This document shows, in pieces, positions 31,401 through 46,400 of a stretch of 64,000 bases of DNA (its first letter is position 1; every line of letters begins with the position of its first letter). The notes under the pieces are model-generated. The model was given only the letters and a program-made list of their open reading frames with translations. It did no database searches and had not been told where the DNA came from. The DNA is from Hanleya hanleyi. Taxonomy: Eukaryota > Mollusca > Polyplacophora > Lepidopleurida > Hanleyidae. A program made the position numbers and the translations under genes. The stretch lies in contig JAVTVY010016079.1 of NCBI GenBank assembly GCA_036873755.1, positions 1-64,000 on the forward strand, in the 5' to 3' direction.

Positions 31401-34400
31401 GTTTCACCATGTTCACTATATTCCAATCCGAACGTGTTTTTTTCTTACATATTTCTGGACTTGTAATTAGGTGACATCTCGTAATAAATGTATCATTCCA
31501 TAATAAATGTAGGGTCCAGGATATCAGTGACCTATTTACAGGTAAATTAACTAATTAGAAGCATCTGTTGTAGTATCCTGTACGACCTGCTCACCTTTCA
31601 TATGAAGATGTTCCCCTTTTGGCAGCCAAGATCAAGCCCAAGCAGCAGAAGGTTAGTTTCTTTCTCATAAGTGGACTGCATTTGTTGATTTTTATATGCC
31701 AATATTTGCCTTTATAATTCTCTTCTTCCAGATTATAGAATGATAGTGATATCAAACTTGAGGTACTGGGCAAGGAAACCGTTATCTCGTTGGAGGTCAA
31801 ATGCTGAGGTCATTGTGGGCTGAAGATAAGAATATTATGGAAAAGAAGTTTAGGGATGCAGCTTGTGATAAATTTTCATATTCTCGAATATATGACAAGA
31901 AGAAGCCTACTGATTTAGCTGCCTGTTTGTGTATTTGTCTATTAACTTGTGATGTCCCAGGTTATTGATTAGTACCAAACCTTGAGTTTAGCTTACCCAC
32001 GGGGCAAGAGAGACCCCTATAAATTTTTGGTCAATGTTGATAGCCAGGCCGAGAGCTCAATGATCAGTTCTCACAAACTAATTTAAATTGTCAGTTTCTG
32101 TGGAGATGCAAGTGAAATTTTGATTGGGGAGCTCCAGAAGAATAAATCCATGGGCACTTCTCATTCACTGAAGCTCTTTGCTAGTGGTAATAGGCACAAA
32201 ACATCCTCAGTATGGCAGATGGTGAAACTCAAGACAAAGAAAAAAACCTGTCTTGATTTTCACTTGTCTGGCTGTCAATCAACTTCAGTCCTTCATGTGG
32301 TCATGTGCTATCTCAGATTTGGGAATATGGATTGGGACTGGGACATGTTGAATTTTAAATGTGTACATCTATAAGTCAATACACAAATTAACTTCGTGAC
32401 TTCCCTCTGTGTTAATCTGTTCAATCTTGTCAACTGAATCCTGTTGGAATAGCACAAATACATCAAAGAATATTGTTTGAACCCCTTTTCTCATTCTAAC
32501 ATTTGACAGTGGCACCCTCTTGTGGTGTTTTTGAGGGGGAAGCAGATCTAGCAAGACAGACAAAGGCAGGCTCACTGTTTTTCTTATAATTGATAAATTT
32601 TGAACATATATATACATTGTCCCCTACAACAGATTGAACTGGAATTGGGCGTCAACTCAACGGGAGCCAATTATGCCTTCAGCAAAGGGGAACAACTGGC
32701 TCTGAATGTTGATGGCTCCTCCCATGATGGCCAGGGATGCTTCTTTAATAGGTCAGTCACTCGATTTATCATGTTCAGTCAGGCTCCTGACTATTATAAT
32801 TTGAATGTCAACAAATGCTAAAGGTGAGGGTACGTTAAGCCATATAGAATGCCAACATGATCAAAGTAGTTGAAATTGACATGTTTCAGAGAGGTGTCAT
32901 TTATTGACAGGTTGAAATTGACACTGGTTTCCAACAACTGTCAATCAGACACTTTAGGCCGGAGTGCAAACTTATTATTCGGTATTCAAACTATATCTCA
33001 TTTCACTCTGGTACTCAAATGGTTCGAGGACATGTGAGAAATGTTCGTTCCAATGTTAATATTGCGTTTTAGTTAGCATCTCTCTATCTCGCCATCAATC
33101 TATTTAATGAATAAATGAAAAATACTGAAAACTATGTGTAACAGAAAAAAGTTCTTCTTCTTCTCCGGGTTTGTGTTGCCAGTAAACTATCCACTGGACC
33201 ACACTCACGTGCCCAAGTTTTAAAGAAGAATTGCAATTGTTTTCAACATAAATGGCTATATTTTATGAAGCATAAAGTTGTCATGTTTACAGTGAAGAAT
33301 GTTTGCTACTTGGAATATTTTCTCGCATAAGAGAGATTATCACAATATAACACTCTGATGATGGGAAACACATTCTGGTCACCATGGTCCTTCATATGTC
33401 AATTCGCACTAGAAGAAATGTGATGTGTCACCTTTTGTTTTGCATGAGTTTGTGCATGGTTTGTGCAAATCATGTCAATTTTGGGTTATGCTATCAGAAA
33501 CTTCCTTTTGATTCTGTCATTTCGTGCTTGTTCACTAACTAGCTCGATATTTATTAATGACGAAGTGCTGACATCCCCATATCTCTGTTTCTTCCACAGT
33601 GCTGTGTATGACAAGCAGGTCCTGTCCTCCATGCCCCAAGCTGCCAACTCCTCCAATTATGCCATTGGCTTACTTAAAGATGGTGAGTATCAATCATGTG
33701 GAGTAGGTTATTGTCTGTAAACTGCTTTGTTGTGCACAGCCCGAAATATGTTTGCATTGATGTATGTTAGTTCAGAAACTCCAGTCTGCAGCTGCCTTAT
33801 ATACTAACTGAATCAGCTTGGTTTTACCGTTATGAGGTTAAAGTATATTCTAAAATGGAAACTCCTGTTGGACTACTCCAGCAATGGACCTGCATACATA
33901 TCTTACATCTACTCTATACATTTCTCTTTTAGGAGAGCTGCATTTGACTCCTGTCCATGGTATAGTTCAGCTGAAGCCTACTTTTGCATATCTGGACAGA
34001 GCAGATACTAAACACAAAGCAGATAACCTGGCAGGAGCAGAAGCAGGTCAGCTCTTCCATAGTTATATAAGTGGGACCACACTTGAACGTAACATCCAAC
34101 ATCTTTTGAAGATGTCAAACAAGATCATTTCACCCACTCCACTTTGAATGAAACTAATTGGCATACCAAATAATAAATGATATACTGCAAAAAAAAATGG
34201 TTCTAGTGTGGATCTAAAATGTTCTTGAAGAGAGAGGGAGAGACTATAATATGGTATTTTTCCAACGCATGAAAATTTAAGCTCTAACCTGCTATCTTGC
34301 TCTTGTTTGTCCATGTGAGATTCTTTTGTGAGTGCAGTATTGTCAATCTATCCAGGACCACAATACTTACTGGACATGCTAGAATGTGACGTGTCATTGA

Positions 34401-37400
34401 TGCATTTACAGAATTTGCTGTCAAGATCAAACTTTTTATGCAACAAATCAAATAAATCTACTTTAAACTGTCCCAGACAGATTGGCATCATGCCTGTGGC
34501 AGACCACGAATTTGGGAAATTTAAGGGCAAGGCCAGTTTGGTCGAATTAAGGACATTGAGGCTTGGCTGGCATAAAATTACTTGGGGAATTAGCAGAGGG
34601 CTTCAAAGCCAGTGATTAGGCATTGGTTAAATTCAAGGCCTGCTGTGGTAGTGAAGAAGGCTGATATGAAGGATGAGAAATATGAAGGATGGGTGATCTG
34701 AAGGAGACTGATGTGAAGGATGAGTGATATGAAGGATGGGTGATGTGAATGATGGAAATTGTGAAGGATGGGAAATGTGAAGGATGGGTGATCTGAAGAA
34801 TGGGTGATATGAAGGATGGGTGATGTGATGGATAGTTGATGTGAAGGATGGGTGATGTGAAGGATGAGTGATATGAAGGATGGCCGATGTGAAGGATGGG
34901 TGATGTGAAAGATGAGTGATATGGAGGATGGTTGATTTGAAGGATGGTTGATTTGAAGGATGGTTGATGTGAAGGATGGGTGATGTGGAGGATGGTTGAT
35001 GTGAAGGCTGGTTGATTTGAAGGATGCTTGATGTGGAAGATTGGTGATGTGGAGGATGGATGATGTGAAGGATGGGTGATGTGAAGGATGGTTGATGTGG
35101 ATGATTGGTGATGTGGAGGATGGGTGATGTGAAGGATGGTTGATGTGAAGGATGGTTGATGTGAAGGATGATTGAAGGATGGTTGATGTGAAGGATGGGT
35201 GATGTGGAGGATAGGTGATGTGAAAGATGGGTGATGTGAAGGATGGGTGATGTGAAGGATGGTTGATTTGGAGGATTGGTGATGTGAAGGATGGTTGATG
35301 TGAAGGATGGTTGATGTGGAGGATGGGTAATATGAAGGATGAGTGATCTGAAGGATGGTTGATGTGGAGGATTGGTGATGTGAAGGATGGGTGATGTGGA
35401 GGATGGGTGATGTGAAAGATGGTTGATGTGAAGGATGGTTGATGTGGAGGATTGGTGATGAGGATGTGAATGATGGGTTATGTGAAGGATGCTTGATGTG
35501 ACGGATGGTTGATTTGAAGGATGGGTGATTTGAAGGATAGTTGATGTGAAGGATGATTGATGTGGAGGGTTGGTGATGTGAAGGATGGATGATGTGAAGG
35601 ATGGATGATATGAAGGATGGGCGATGTGAAGGATGGTTGATGTGGAGGATTGGTGATGTGGAGGATGGTTGATGTGAAGGATGGTTGATGTGGAGGATTG
35701 GTGATGTGGGGGATGGGTGATGTGAAGAATAGTTGATGTGAAGGATGGTTGAAAGATGGTTGATGTGGAGGATGGGTGATGTGGAGGATGGTTGATGTGA
35801 AGGGTGATTGATGTGAAGGATGGGTAATGTGGAGGATGGGTGATGTGAAGCAGTTTTCTCAAACTATACAGGACCACATTGCTTACTGGACATACTGGAA
35901 TCTGACATATCATTGATGCAATTACAAAATTTGCTGTCAAGATCTAATTTTTTATGCAATAAATCAATAATTCTACTTTAAACTCCCAGATTGTATTGGC
36001 ATCCTGCCTGTAGTAGCAAACAGATTTTAAAGGTTTACCAATAGTTGAATCTTTGTGTGGGATCTGGGATGTTTTGTGAAAACTGTTGCATGTGAAGTAT
36101 GGTTGATGTGAAGGATGGTTGATGTGAAGGATCGGTGATGTGAAGGATGGGCGATGTGGAGGATGGGTGATGTGGAGGATTGGTGATGTGAAGGATGGTT
36201 GATGTGGAGGATTGGTGATGTGGGGGATGGGTTATGTGAAGAATCGTTGATGTGAAGGATGATGTGAAGGATGGTTGAAAGATGGTTGATGTGGAGGATG
36301 GGTGATGTGGAGGATGGTTGATGTGAAGGGTGATTGATGTGAAGGATGGGTAATGTGGAGGATGGGTGATGTGAAGCAGTTTTCTCAAACTATACAGGAC
36401 CACATTGCTTACTGGACGTACTGGAATCTGACATATCATTGATGCAATTACAAAATTTGCTGTCAAGATCTAATTTTTTATGCAATAAATCAATAATTCT
36501 ACTTTAAACTCCCAGATTGATATTGGCATCCTGCCTGTAGTAGTAAACAGATTTTAAAGGTTTACCAATAGTTGAATCTTTATGTGGGATTTGGGATGTT
36601 TTGTGAAAACTGTCGCATGTGAAGTATGGTTGATGTGAAGGATGGTTGATGTGAAAGATGGTTGATGTGAAGGATGGTTGATGTGGAGGATTGGTGATGA
36701 GGATGTGAAGGATGGGTTATGTGAAGGATGGTTGATGTGACGGATGGTTGATTTGAAGGATAGTTGATGTGAAGGATGATTCATGTGGAGGATTGGTGAT
36801 GTGAAGGATGGATGATGTGAAGGATGGATGATATGAAGGATGGGTGATGTGAAGGATGGTTGATGTGGAGGATTGGTGATGTGGAGGATGGTTGATGTGA
36901 AGGATGGTTGATGTGGAGGATTGGTGATGTGGGGGATGGGTGATGTGAAGAATAGTTGATGTGAAGGATGGTTGAAAGATGGTTGATGTGGAGGATGGGT
37001 GATGTGGAGGATGGTTGATGTGAAGGATGATTGATGTGAAGAATTATTGATGTGAAGGATGGGTAATGTGGAGGATGGGTGATGTGAAGCAGTTTTCTCA
37101 AACTATACAGGACCACATTGCTTACTGGACATACTGGAATCTGTGTTGTGGAATATAGGTGATTTGAAGGATGGGTGATGTAAAGGATGGTTGATGTGGA
37201 GGATAGGTGATGTGGAGAATGAGTGATGTGAAGGATGGGTGATGTGAAGGGTCGGAACAATGATGGGTGGATGATGTGATGGGTGGGGATGTGAAGGATG
37301 GGTGAAGTGAAGAGTGGGTGATGTGAAGGGTGAGTAATGTGGTGGATGAGTGATGTGGTGGATGGTTGATGTGTAGGATGGTTGATGTGTAGGATGGGTG

Positions 37401-40400
37401 AAGTGAAGAGTGGGTGATGTGAAGGGTGAGTAATGTGGCGGATGGGTGATGTGGTGGATGAGTGATGTGGCGGATGGGTGATGTGAATGATGGTTGATGT
37501 GAAGGATGGGTGATGTGAAGGGTGAGTAATGTGGCGGATGGGTGATGTGAATGATGGTTGATGTGTAGGATGGGTGATGTGAAGAAAAGGTGATGAGAAA
37601 GATGGGTCTCCATTTATATTGGTGACAAGTCTAATTATGCCCCCCCTCTAACTAAATGGGGGGCATATAGCGATCGCTTTGTCCGTCCGTCTGTCCATCC
37701 GTCTGTCCGTCCGAATTTCTTGTCCGGGCAATATCTCGGTTAATATTTGATGGACAGGATCGAAACTTGCATGGAATGTGGCCAGTGGCTCGTAGTTGTG
37801 CAGCGTGGAGTTTTTTCCGAGTTCCGGTATAATTTTCAAGAGTTATGGCCCTTTTTCTGAAATCTCTGTGAATGGGACTTGTCCGGGCTGGATCTTGGTT
37901 AATATTGTATGGACAAGTATGAAATTTGCATGATATGTGGTCAATGACCCACAGTTGTGCAGCGTAAAGTTTCTCCACGTTTCGCTTATATTTTCAAGAG
38001 TTATGGCCCTTTGTTCCTGAATTCTCCGTGAATTGGGACTTGTCCGGGCTGGATCTCGGTTAATATTGTATGGACAATTATGAAACTTGCAGGATGTGTG
38101 GTCAGTGCCCTGTAGTTGTGCAGCGTGAATTTTCTCCGCGTTTCGCGTATATTTTGAAGAGTTATGGCCCTTTTTTCTTCAAATCTTTGTGAATTGGAAC
38201 TTGTCCGGGCTGGATCTCGGTGAATATTGTATGAACAATTATGAAATTTGCAGGATATGTGATCAGTGCCCTGTAGTTGTGCAGCGTGAAGTTTCTCCGC
38301 GTTTCGCATATATTTTCAAGAGTTATGGCCCTTTTTTCTTCAAATCTTTGTGAATTGGAACTTGTCCGGGCTGGATCTCGGTGAATATTGTATGAACAAT
38401 TATGAAATTTGCAGGATATGTGATCAGTGCCCTGTAGTTGTGCAGCGTGAAGTTTCTCCACATTTCGCTTATATTTTCAAGAGTTATGGCCCTTTTTTCT
38501 TCAAATCTTTGTGAATTGGGATTTGTAGGGCTGGATCTCGGTTAATATTGTATGAACAAGTATGAAATAAGCATGATATGTGGTCAGTGACCCATAGGTG
38601 TGTAGCGTGAAGTTTCTCTGTTTTCTCTGTTTTCAAGAGTTATGTCCCTTTCTTTAAACCTAAGTGAATGGGATATATTTATTTGTCCAAGCTGGATCTC
38701 AGTCCATAACTGATTTGAACCAGGAAAATGGCTATATTATATGGTATTCTACATTCCAAAGCAGACAACATAGGTCCTGAAGTATGAAATTGCCCCAAAA
38801 ACAGTGAATTGGGTACAAAATTCACTGATCGCTTCATAATTTCACCACAATATACTCCCAAGGAATGTAGGTCTCATAACCAGGTCACATTTTCGGATTT
38901 GGCGAAAGCCCTGGCGACCATCTTGCATCGAAGCATCGTATTATCACTTGTTGCTTGATATTTGGAATATGTATTATGTGAGACATGGCAAAAAAGTGAC
39001 TGAAACAGAATTTTTTATAATTATCCAAATTAGGCCTCCACCAACCAATAAAGAACAGAACAATGGCGGGGCAGTGTCGGATTAAAGTGGAAGGGGGGGC
39101 ATACAATTGAGCAATCTCTGATTGCTTCCTTCCTGTGTTGTATTTCTAACTGAACCCTGATGTCAGTTTGACCTCATGTTTCAGGTGAAGGCTCACAGGA
39201 TGAGGCTGAAGATGATGCACAAGCTGTTACCATCAAGTTTGCCCGTGCAGAGTCGGATGAGGCCAAAGCCAGGAGAATGAGATCGTATAATTATGTACAG
39301 GGTAAGAGAGAGGAGGAACCCTGGGTTACCATGACCTACCATTCACGACACGTAAGTATTCAACATGACCCGCATCACATTGGATCATGCATGTATGGCT
39401 TGCCATTCATCAAGAGAAGAGTTACGGGTTATGGCACTTACCCCTTATTATGCATGCGTTTACATCATCTCGATACATATATCATGTATACACGTAGCCT
39501 AAAACATTCTAGTCCATGCTGTATCAATGCATAGTATTGTCTGATCTTACAAGCATTCACACTTTTTTTGTTGAAATCAGATAAACTATCAAATACAACT
39601 GCACCAATTTTACATCACTACTACGGCCTTCGTGAGGAAGGAAATTATATTTTGAATATGAAGGTTGATGGTTTGTGATGGTTATAGAGTAAATTGCAGG
39701 ATGTTTTGAACATCCCTCTATCAGAGACTACTTTCACCATGCCTCACTGTCTGTTTTCAATTCATTCTGCTTCACAGGTATTATGCAACTTTTGTTCAAT
39801 GTATAGTAAGATATCATACTGGTATTGCTTAATTATTTAGGGAGACAGATCAGAAGCAGAAAAGTTACTTCTGTATGCAAATAAAACAGATGAAGTATCA
39901 GAATTCCAGATGGCACCTAAAGGTTATGTTGGTTTGTTGATCCCGAAACCCGGGGAGAAAATGGAGTAAGTTTGTGTCCTATTTTTATACACAAATATGT
40001 TAAATAAAAATTAGCAAAGTTGAATATCTCATTCATCAATTATTTCAAATAATATACTATTTAAGTTAGAGCACCATTATATTCATTATCCTAGTGATAT
40101 GAAATTAGTAAGGTATCCAGGGAATAACATTAGTTATTGGTATATTTATTAGTAAGGAATATGTAATTCATTGATGTCGACTATTTTGTTTCAGGGAGAA
40201 AGCTGCCCTACCTAACAATGTCCTGTCTCTGAGTCAGCTGAGAACATTGCCTCTAAGTGACCAGATAAGAGCCTTGCTTCTAAACGGTAAAACCTCTTTA
40301 GAAATATTAAAACATCTGGTCGTTTCAGATTTACATACCATACTGGAAATGTGAAACGTAGTTTCTGAACACTGAATGAAATCAAGAATCAAGATTCATT

Positions 40401-43400
40401 ATTGAGGAGTTAAGCGAAACCCCCACTCCTCAACCTCCCAATGTGAGTCGTGTTAAAATGCTTCAATGCCCTTCCCCCTGGAGCAAAAATTTTAAGTGAA
40501 TCCCACCTAAACCAAATACTATTAATATCCCATCCCTAGGTAAAAGAAATATTGACTGAATCCCTACATAAACAGGGCTGAAAACATGTGAAAGCCTCAT
40601 CCGCTGGAGCATAAACTTGTTGTGAATCCCCAGGTAATCCCCACCAAGTTCAGCCATTGCTCGAGGTTGCCGGGGGTTGTGTGTGGAAGGGAAGGATTTC
40701 AATGATTCCTGCATATTAGTTTCACCATAAGAGTCATTGTCATGCCATAGTTTTTCATGATATCGACAATTTATTAGAATATAGATTGAGAACTGAGTAT
40801 GTTCAAATTTTCACAAGAAACTACATGTACATGTACATGATATAGTTTATCAGTATTGGTGAATCTATCTTTGCAGTTCTTGTACACTGTATCTGTCTAG
40901 TAGGTATTCTGTCTAAAATATATTAATTTCTAGTTTAGCTTTCAAAATCTGTTTGTATTGAGGTTAGCTGTCTTATGTTTTCAGCTAAAACTCTTCGGTT
41001 CAGTCAGTTGATGGCCCTGTTACAGCATGGTACAGAACCTGTTGCTGCATTACGTTCGCTCCAACAGGTGGCACTACTAGTACAAGGTTGCTGGGTTGTC
41101 AAAAGGTGAGGTTTGTTTCAAGTCTGTGCTCACATTGATCCAATCACACAGGCTTTGTAGACAAAGAAGTCAGCTCACTGTTGAATATGATGAATCAATT
41201 GAACAGTGATCATATACACCAAATTCTCCTATCTCTTCTGTGTTGGAGATGGAATGTAAGCATGCCATTTTCACCAATCCGGGGAACAACTCTACTGTGT
41301 AGCTCTACCATTGTCATTGCATTATCCTTATGCTACAGAGCAAACATAATCACTTTTGGGAAAATACATAGAGGCTATCAACTGTTTCTTGACGAATACC
41401 ATAAATATTTCATCGAGTGGGGTGAGAAATTGTTTTTTTTTCACTCATGGCGAATACCAATTTTCTCACCACACTCGATGAAATATTTATGGTATTCGTC
41501 AAGAAACAGTTGATTTTCTTTTTATTATAAACTTCTGTTGTACTACTTTATTCTGGATGTTTGAAAACATTCAAATAATTCAGATTTTGTTGGGATTTTC
41601 GACTGAAGATACACTGAAACATTGATTATTGTCACCCTGATGTCACTCGCGGACTACTTTGCTGTCAACAAATCACACGTGCTACGACGTTACATCTGCA
41701 AGCAAATTTCTTTCAGTCGGGTAACGATGACACCCAGCAGATCTCATGAATTTTATTAGCTTTTTCCTCCGAATAAAGGATTTTCATGCCTACCCATCAG
41801 CCAACTCTCCCCTCCCCCCTCCCTGTCGGTCGAAAAGCATGGTCGATTCTGTGTCGAGTCTGGCTTGTCTCGCTGTGTACACTCGGGCAGGACTGACGCG
41901 CTTGTTTCTCGCTGACCTCTGTGGTTCAACACAGTGTTTGTCTTTGCACAGAATATTCCCATTTCAAATAAATCTGCATTCGCCCTTGATTTCGTTCATG
42001 TCTACCCAAATAGCACAATTTTGATCTAGCGAAATCGAATGGTTACGATAAGTTATAGCCTGATTTAGATTTACCGGTCGTGCGTTGTTGTCTGGAGCTT
42101 CGACAGTGTTGTAGGCCTACAGAGTTATCATTGTGATTTTGCCCGGTTCTGAATGAATACTCACTGACAGAAGTTCACTGTCATTGAATTATTAGGTATT
42201 TCTTGCGCTGTTAAACTTACCTTCACATACTTTTTGCTATCGTGTTCTTACGCGATTGCCTAATTGTAATATATTACCACAGAATAAAAATAGTCCCTGT
42301 ACTGCCCCAATGCCCATGCGCGAGTACCCAGATCCCACGTGACCGACCACGTCACTTCCTTCTTCCCATTGCAACTCGTAGTGGAGGAGTCGTTGTTCTT
42401 TGTGTCTTGGAAAAAAAGTTAAACTTCTACATTGGATTACCTCGGATTACCTACGTCTTTACCTGGATATTTACCTTGGCTGTTTACCTGGGATATTTAC
42501 CTGTTGTATACGTGGGATTTACTGTGATTCTGTGTGATTACTGGCCTGGATTTCGTCAACGCATCAGGGAGTATCAAAGAGAGAATCAAATAAAACCAAC
42601 ATGGCGTCCGTTTTCTGTATTGTTTGTGAGAAGTCCAAACCGACTACAGATCCCCATTCCGCCTGTCCTCCGTGCCGGGGGGTTTGGTGCGACCAGTACG
42701 CAAAGTGTGATGAATGTGAAACGTGGCCCGACAATATATTTTAGAGTATCTTGTCGGCTCATATGCTGGTGAAATTATGCCGCCGCCCGGCTTTACCGGG
42801 GCCGAGAATTTGGTCGTATCTCCGCCTCAGTCTTTCGGGAATGGGTCGGAGATACAAGGCTCGGTAGTAATGTCCGTTGCGAATTCCATTTCGGCTCTTT
42901 CGGCTCGCGTTAATTCTCCGGAGGTTGTTAATGTATCTCCACCACCCACTAATTCCGATATTGTTACGGCCGGGTTGGGGGAACAAGATGGCGGTCGTCA
43001 TGTCAACAATCAGACGACCTTCACCTTGACGGTCACCTTGGACCTTTCAACCACGACGTCAATTCCGACATCGGGCTCTCAATACGGAATGGTAAGTTCG
43101 GAGTTTGTGACTAATGTCCCTGTTAAGGATTCGTCATTACATAAATTAACAACCAATCAGCGCAGTTCGTTTCCGACGACTGCCGCATCTATAAACACAT
43201 CTGTTGGTAATAATCCAGCCCCCGATTATGTAGACTATAGCCGTTCCCTATTAAGGAACGTGCCGAATTTATCGAGGGCGCCTGTTCATCTGCTAAAGTC
43301 AGGACCTTCACAGTCTGTCATATCGGGACTGGATTATCGTAGACCCGCACGGTCTGCGTCTATCCCACTGTGGATAGATATATGCATTCGAATTACCCTA

Positions 43401-46400
43401 CTGTATCTTGTTACATGCCGGTAGTTTCGTCAAGTATTGGTACTGCAGCATTGGCGCAACCTACCTTTACTTGTGCATCTACTGATATTCTATATCAATC
43501 TGCATCTATCCCAGCCACTGTGGATAGATGCATGCAAAGTATTGGTACTGCAGCATTGGCGCAACCTACCATTACTTATGCACCATCTGATATACAATAT
43601 CAACCTACGTCGGACACTCATATGCAACCAACAACATCATACCATACGGGATCTTCACACCCTCAGGTATCATTGTTGTATTAGTAATGGTACTGCAGCA
43701 TCTGCGCAACCTACCTTTACTTATGCATCGACTGATATACAATATCAATCTACGACGTACGTCACGTCCGATTTTATCGGACACTCATATGCAACCAACA
43801 ACATCATACCATACGGGATCTTCACACCCTCAGGTATCATTGTTGTATTAGTAACGGTACTGCCGCATCTACTACAGCGCAACCTACCTTTACTTATGCA
43901 TCGTGCAATCATTAACGTCATACCTTCCAATATCTACATACTTTGCGGTATTGTCGTTTTGTAATGGTACTTAAGCTTCTGTGCTAGCGCAAGCTACCTT
44001 TACTATTGCACCTACACGTAATAACACCACTCGGTCGTTATTACTCCAGGTTCCGGTTTTCAGCCCTCACAATTCAGAAAGGTCACCTCGGCAATAATAA
44101 ATATTCCATGTAAATATTGCGGAGGTGAACTGATTGTGCCACGGCATTTACCTCGGCAAAGAATTGCTGAGGTGAATTGTGGGGGCTGCGGTTTACAGAA
44201 ATTCGCCGTTCTTTATTGAATGTGCCGAACTGATCGAGGGCTCTGCTACGTATTACATCGTCAGCGCCCCCTCATTCTGTTAAACCGGTACTGGAACAAC
44301 GTAGGCCCGTCTTTCGGTATGCGTTTATTCCGATTTCATCGGATGGTTACATGCAACCATTAACGTTGTACCTCCCGGTATCTACATACCTTCCGGTATC
44401 ATCGTTATATCACGGGTCTTCCACTTTTGTTTCTGTGGAAGCTTCGTCTACGGCTGCAGTTACTTCCACTTATGTACCTCGTCGTGTGACTTATCATGTT
44501 ATGTCCCACTCTACGGGTGTTTCTTACGTTCTCATCGGTCCGTGAGGTATTCAACGTATGTACCACGCACCGATTCTGAGACGTGGAAGTTAAGGTTACA
44601 TGCCCGCAGTTGCGGCCTAGCTATCTGCGGCGCATGTTTCAATTTACGTGGCATCAGCTTCCGATTTTACTGACATGATACGATGTATCACCGAGCTATT
44701 TATTCTACGATAAAGAATAAATGCCTACTTTATCGGGCTGTTTATTCTACGATAAGAATAACTGGCCTACTCCGCCTTGTATCCCCCCGTACCTGTCCGT
44801 TACGGAAGAAAGGGAGGGGTGGCGCTACAGGGCTCATCGTATGCTATTGTCTCGGTTGCTTCTCCACGTCCGGCAACGTTGAATGTTATCAGTCAGTCTG
44901 GTCTGACATCACATTCGACTACTTCCGGTTATGCAGATCTTATCTTCCATTTCGGTCCTGTTAGGCATAGGGTATCGTTTTTATCCTATCCTTTTCAGGC
45001 ACTGGTTGTCGTGCATCTGCGTCTCCGGCCTAAATACCCAGTTAGGCCGGCTAACTCTCAACAGTTTCTGTCACGTCCGGTGAGGAAGTACAGATTATGT
45101 CACCATGATGTTGCTGATCCATTTTAACAACTTTTGGTGATAATTACGCAGCTATTGAGAGTAACTCGTCTTCAATTTGTGCTCGTCGGTTATAGCCCCT
45201 GGGGCACTTGTTATTTCCGTTCGTTCACTCTTTAACTTACTATCGTAAGTTGTGAAGACATCTGATCATCGTATACGTTTTACGTATTGGTTTCGACCGT
45301 GCAAACGCTTACGTTGGTCACTACGGAACTGTTTATGCATTAGGATATTTCACTCCATTATTGCTTCAACGGTTTCCGCTTTGACGAATTTCCACCTCTG
45401 TGTCTCGTCTGTTTAGGTTTTTTTTATACGTTTCGTATAAAACCTTTATAACGGTACTTCGGTCTATTTTTATTATTACCGTTCCGAGATCACTGGTGGT
45501 TTATTCGTATATTTAGCTGCCTGAAGTTCTGCCTATCTTACATAGAGCATTCTTTCTTGTCTACAACTTTTATCAACTTGGAAGTTGATACATTGTTGTA
45601 TTATTTTGCAGCTAGACACTATGAATTCTATTTCGGTTTTCACTCCGGAATATAACTCATTTTGTAGTGTCACAGCCTCATCCGGTCATCCGGTCAGTTT
45701 TACATTTATCTTGGGGTTTTAACGAGGGTCGCGCATGCGCTTTCCTTTACCGTCCTTGCCGGTTCCTCGTTGACCCATATGATTTATGTAGGCCGTGAGG
45801 GTTGGGTGTTGCTGTTGCGTCATGGGAGCATCATCACCGGATATGGTTTTTTTTTTTTGTCAGAATTTGGATCGATTCGTTTGATCCAAACGTTTTGGGT
45901 TTGTTTCGTTCAACTAGTTGTACGTCTCATCTATACTCCAAAAATTCTGACAATGCTCCCCGAGTTGGTCATCTTAATGAAACGAGGAGAGATTTTCTAC
46001 GGTTTCTTCCCTCGCGGATTTTGGTTGATCCTCTTCGTATTCCACTTCGACTGTGCTTTAGTGAACTCGCCTTCTTGCATGCACAGATCGTCATGGGTTT
46101 GCGATTACTCCGGTCAGTAACATCAGAACTAGTTATCTGATTCTGCTTAACACGGATTGGCTTCTTCGAACCCTTTCATGTTTAATCGCATTCCCTTATC
46201 TTCTTTACTTCTGGTAGAGAATGTGGAATTGATGACTGACTTCTTGGCGACGTAGTCTAACACCGCGGCTTGGGGACACCATCTTCGATGTTACGTGACT
46301 AGAAGAAACTACGTTCTAGCTATTCTTCTTGAGGTTACTTCCCTGTCGCTGCTATACACTACTCCTGGCTTCCTCATTTCCGTTCTTCCTATACGAGGAG

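Noticed and set aside
34633..35940. 435-codon minus-strand ORF (and similar ones at 36035-36466, 36781-37260, 37122-37613)
   Set aside because: Translation of a stop-free 16-bp tandem repeat inside a POLR3E intron; the 16-residue periodicity follows from 3 x 16 nt and no domain is present.
41746..42024. 92-codon plus-strand ORF
   Set aside because: Intronic, no domain, and not flanked by sites that fit POLR3E phase.
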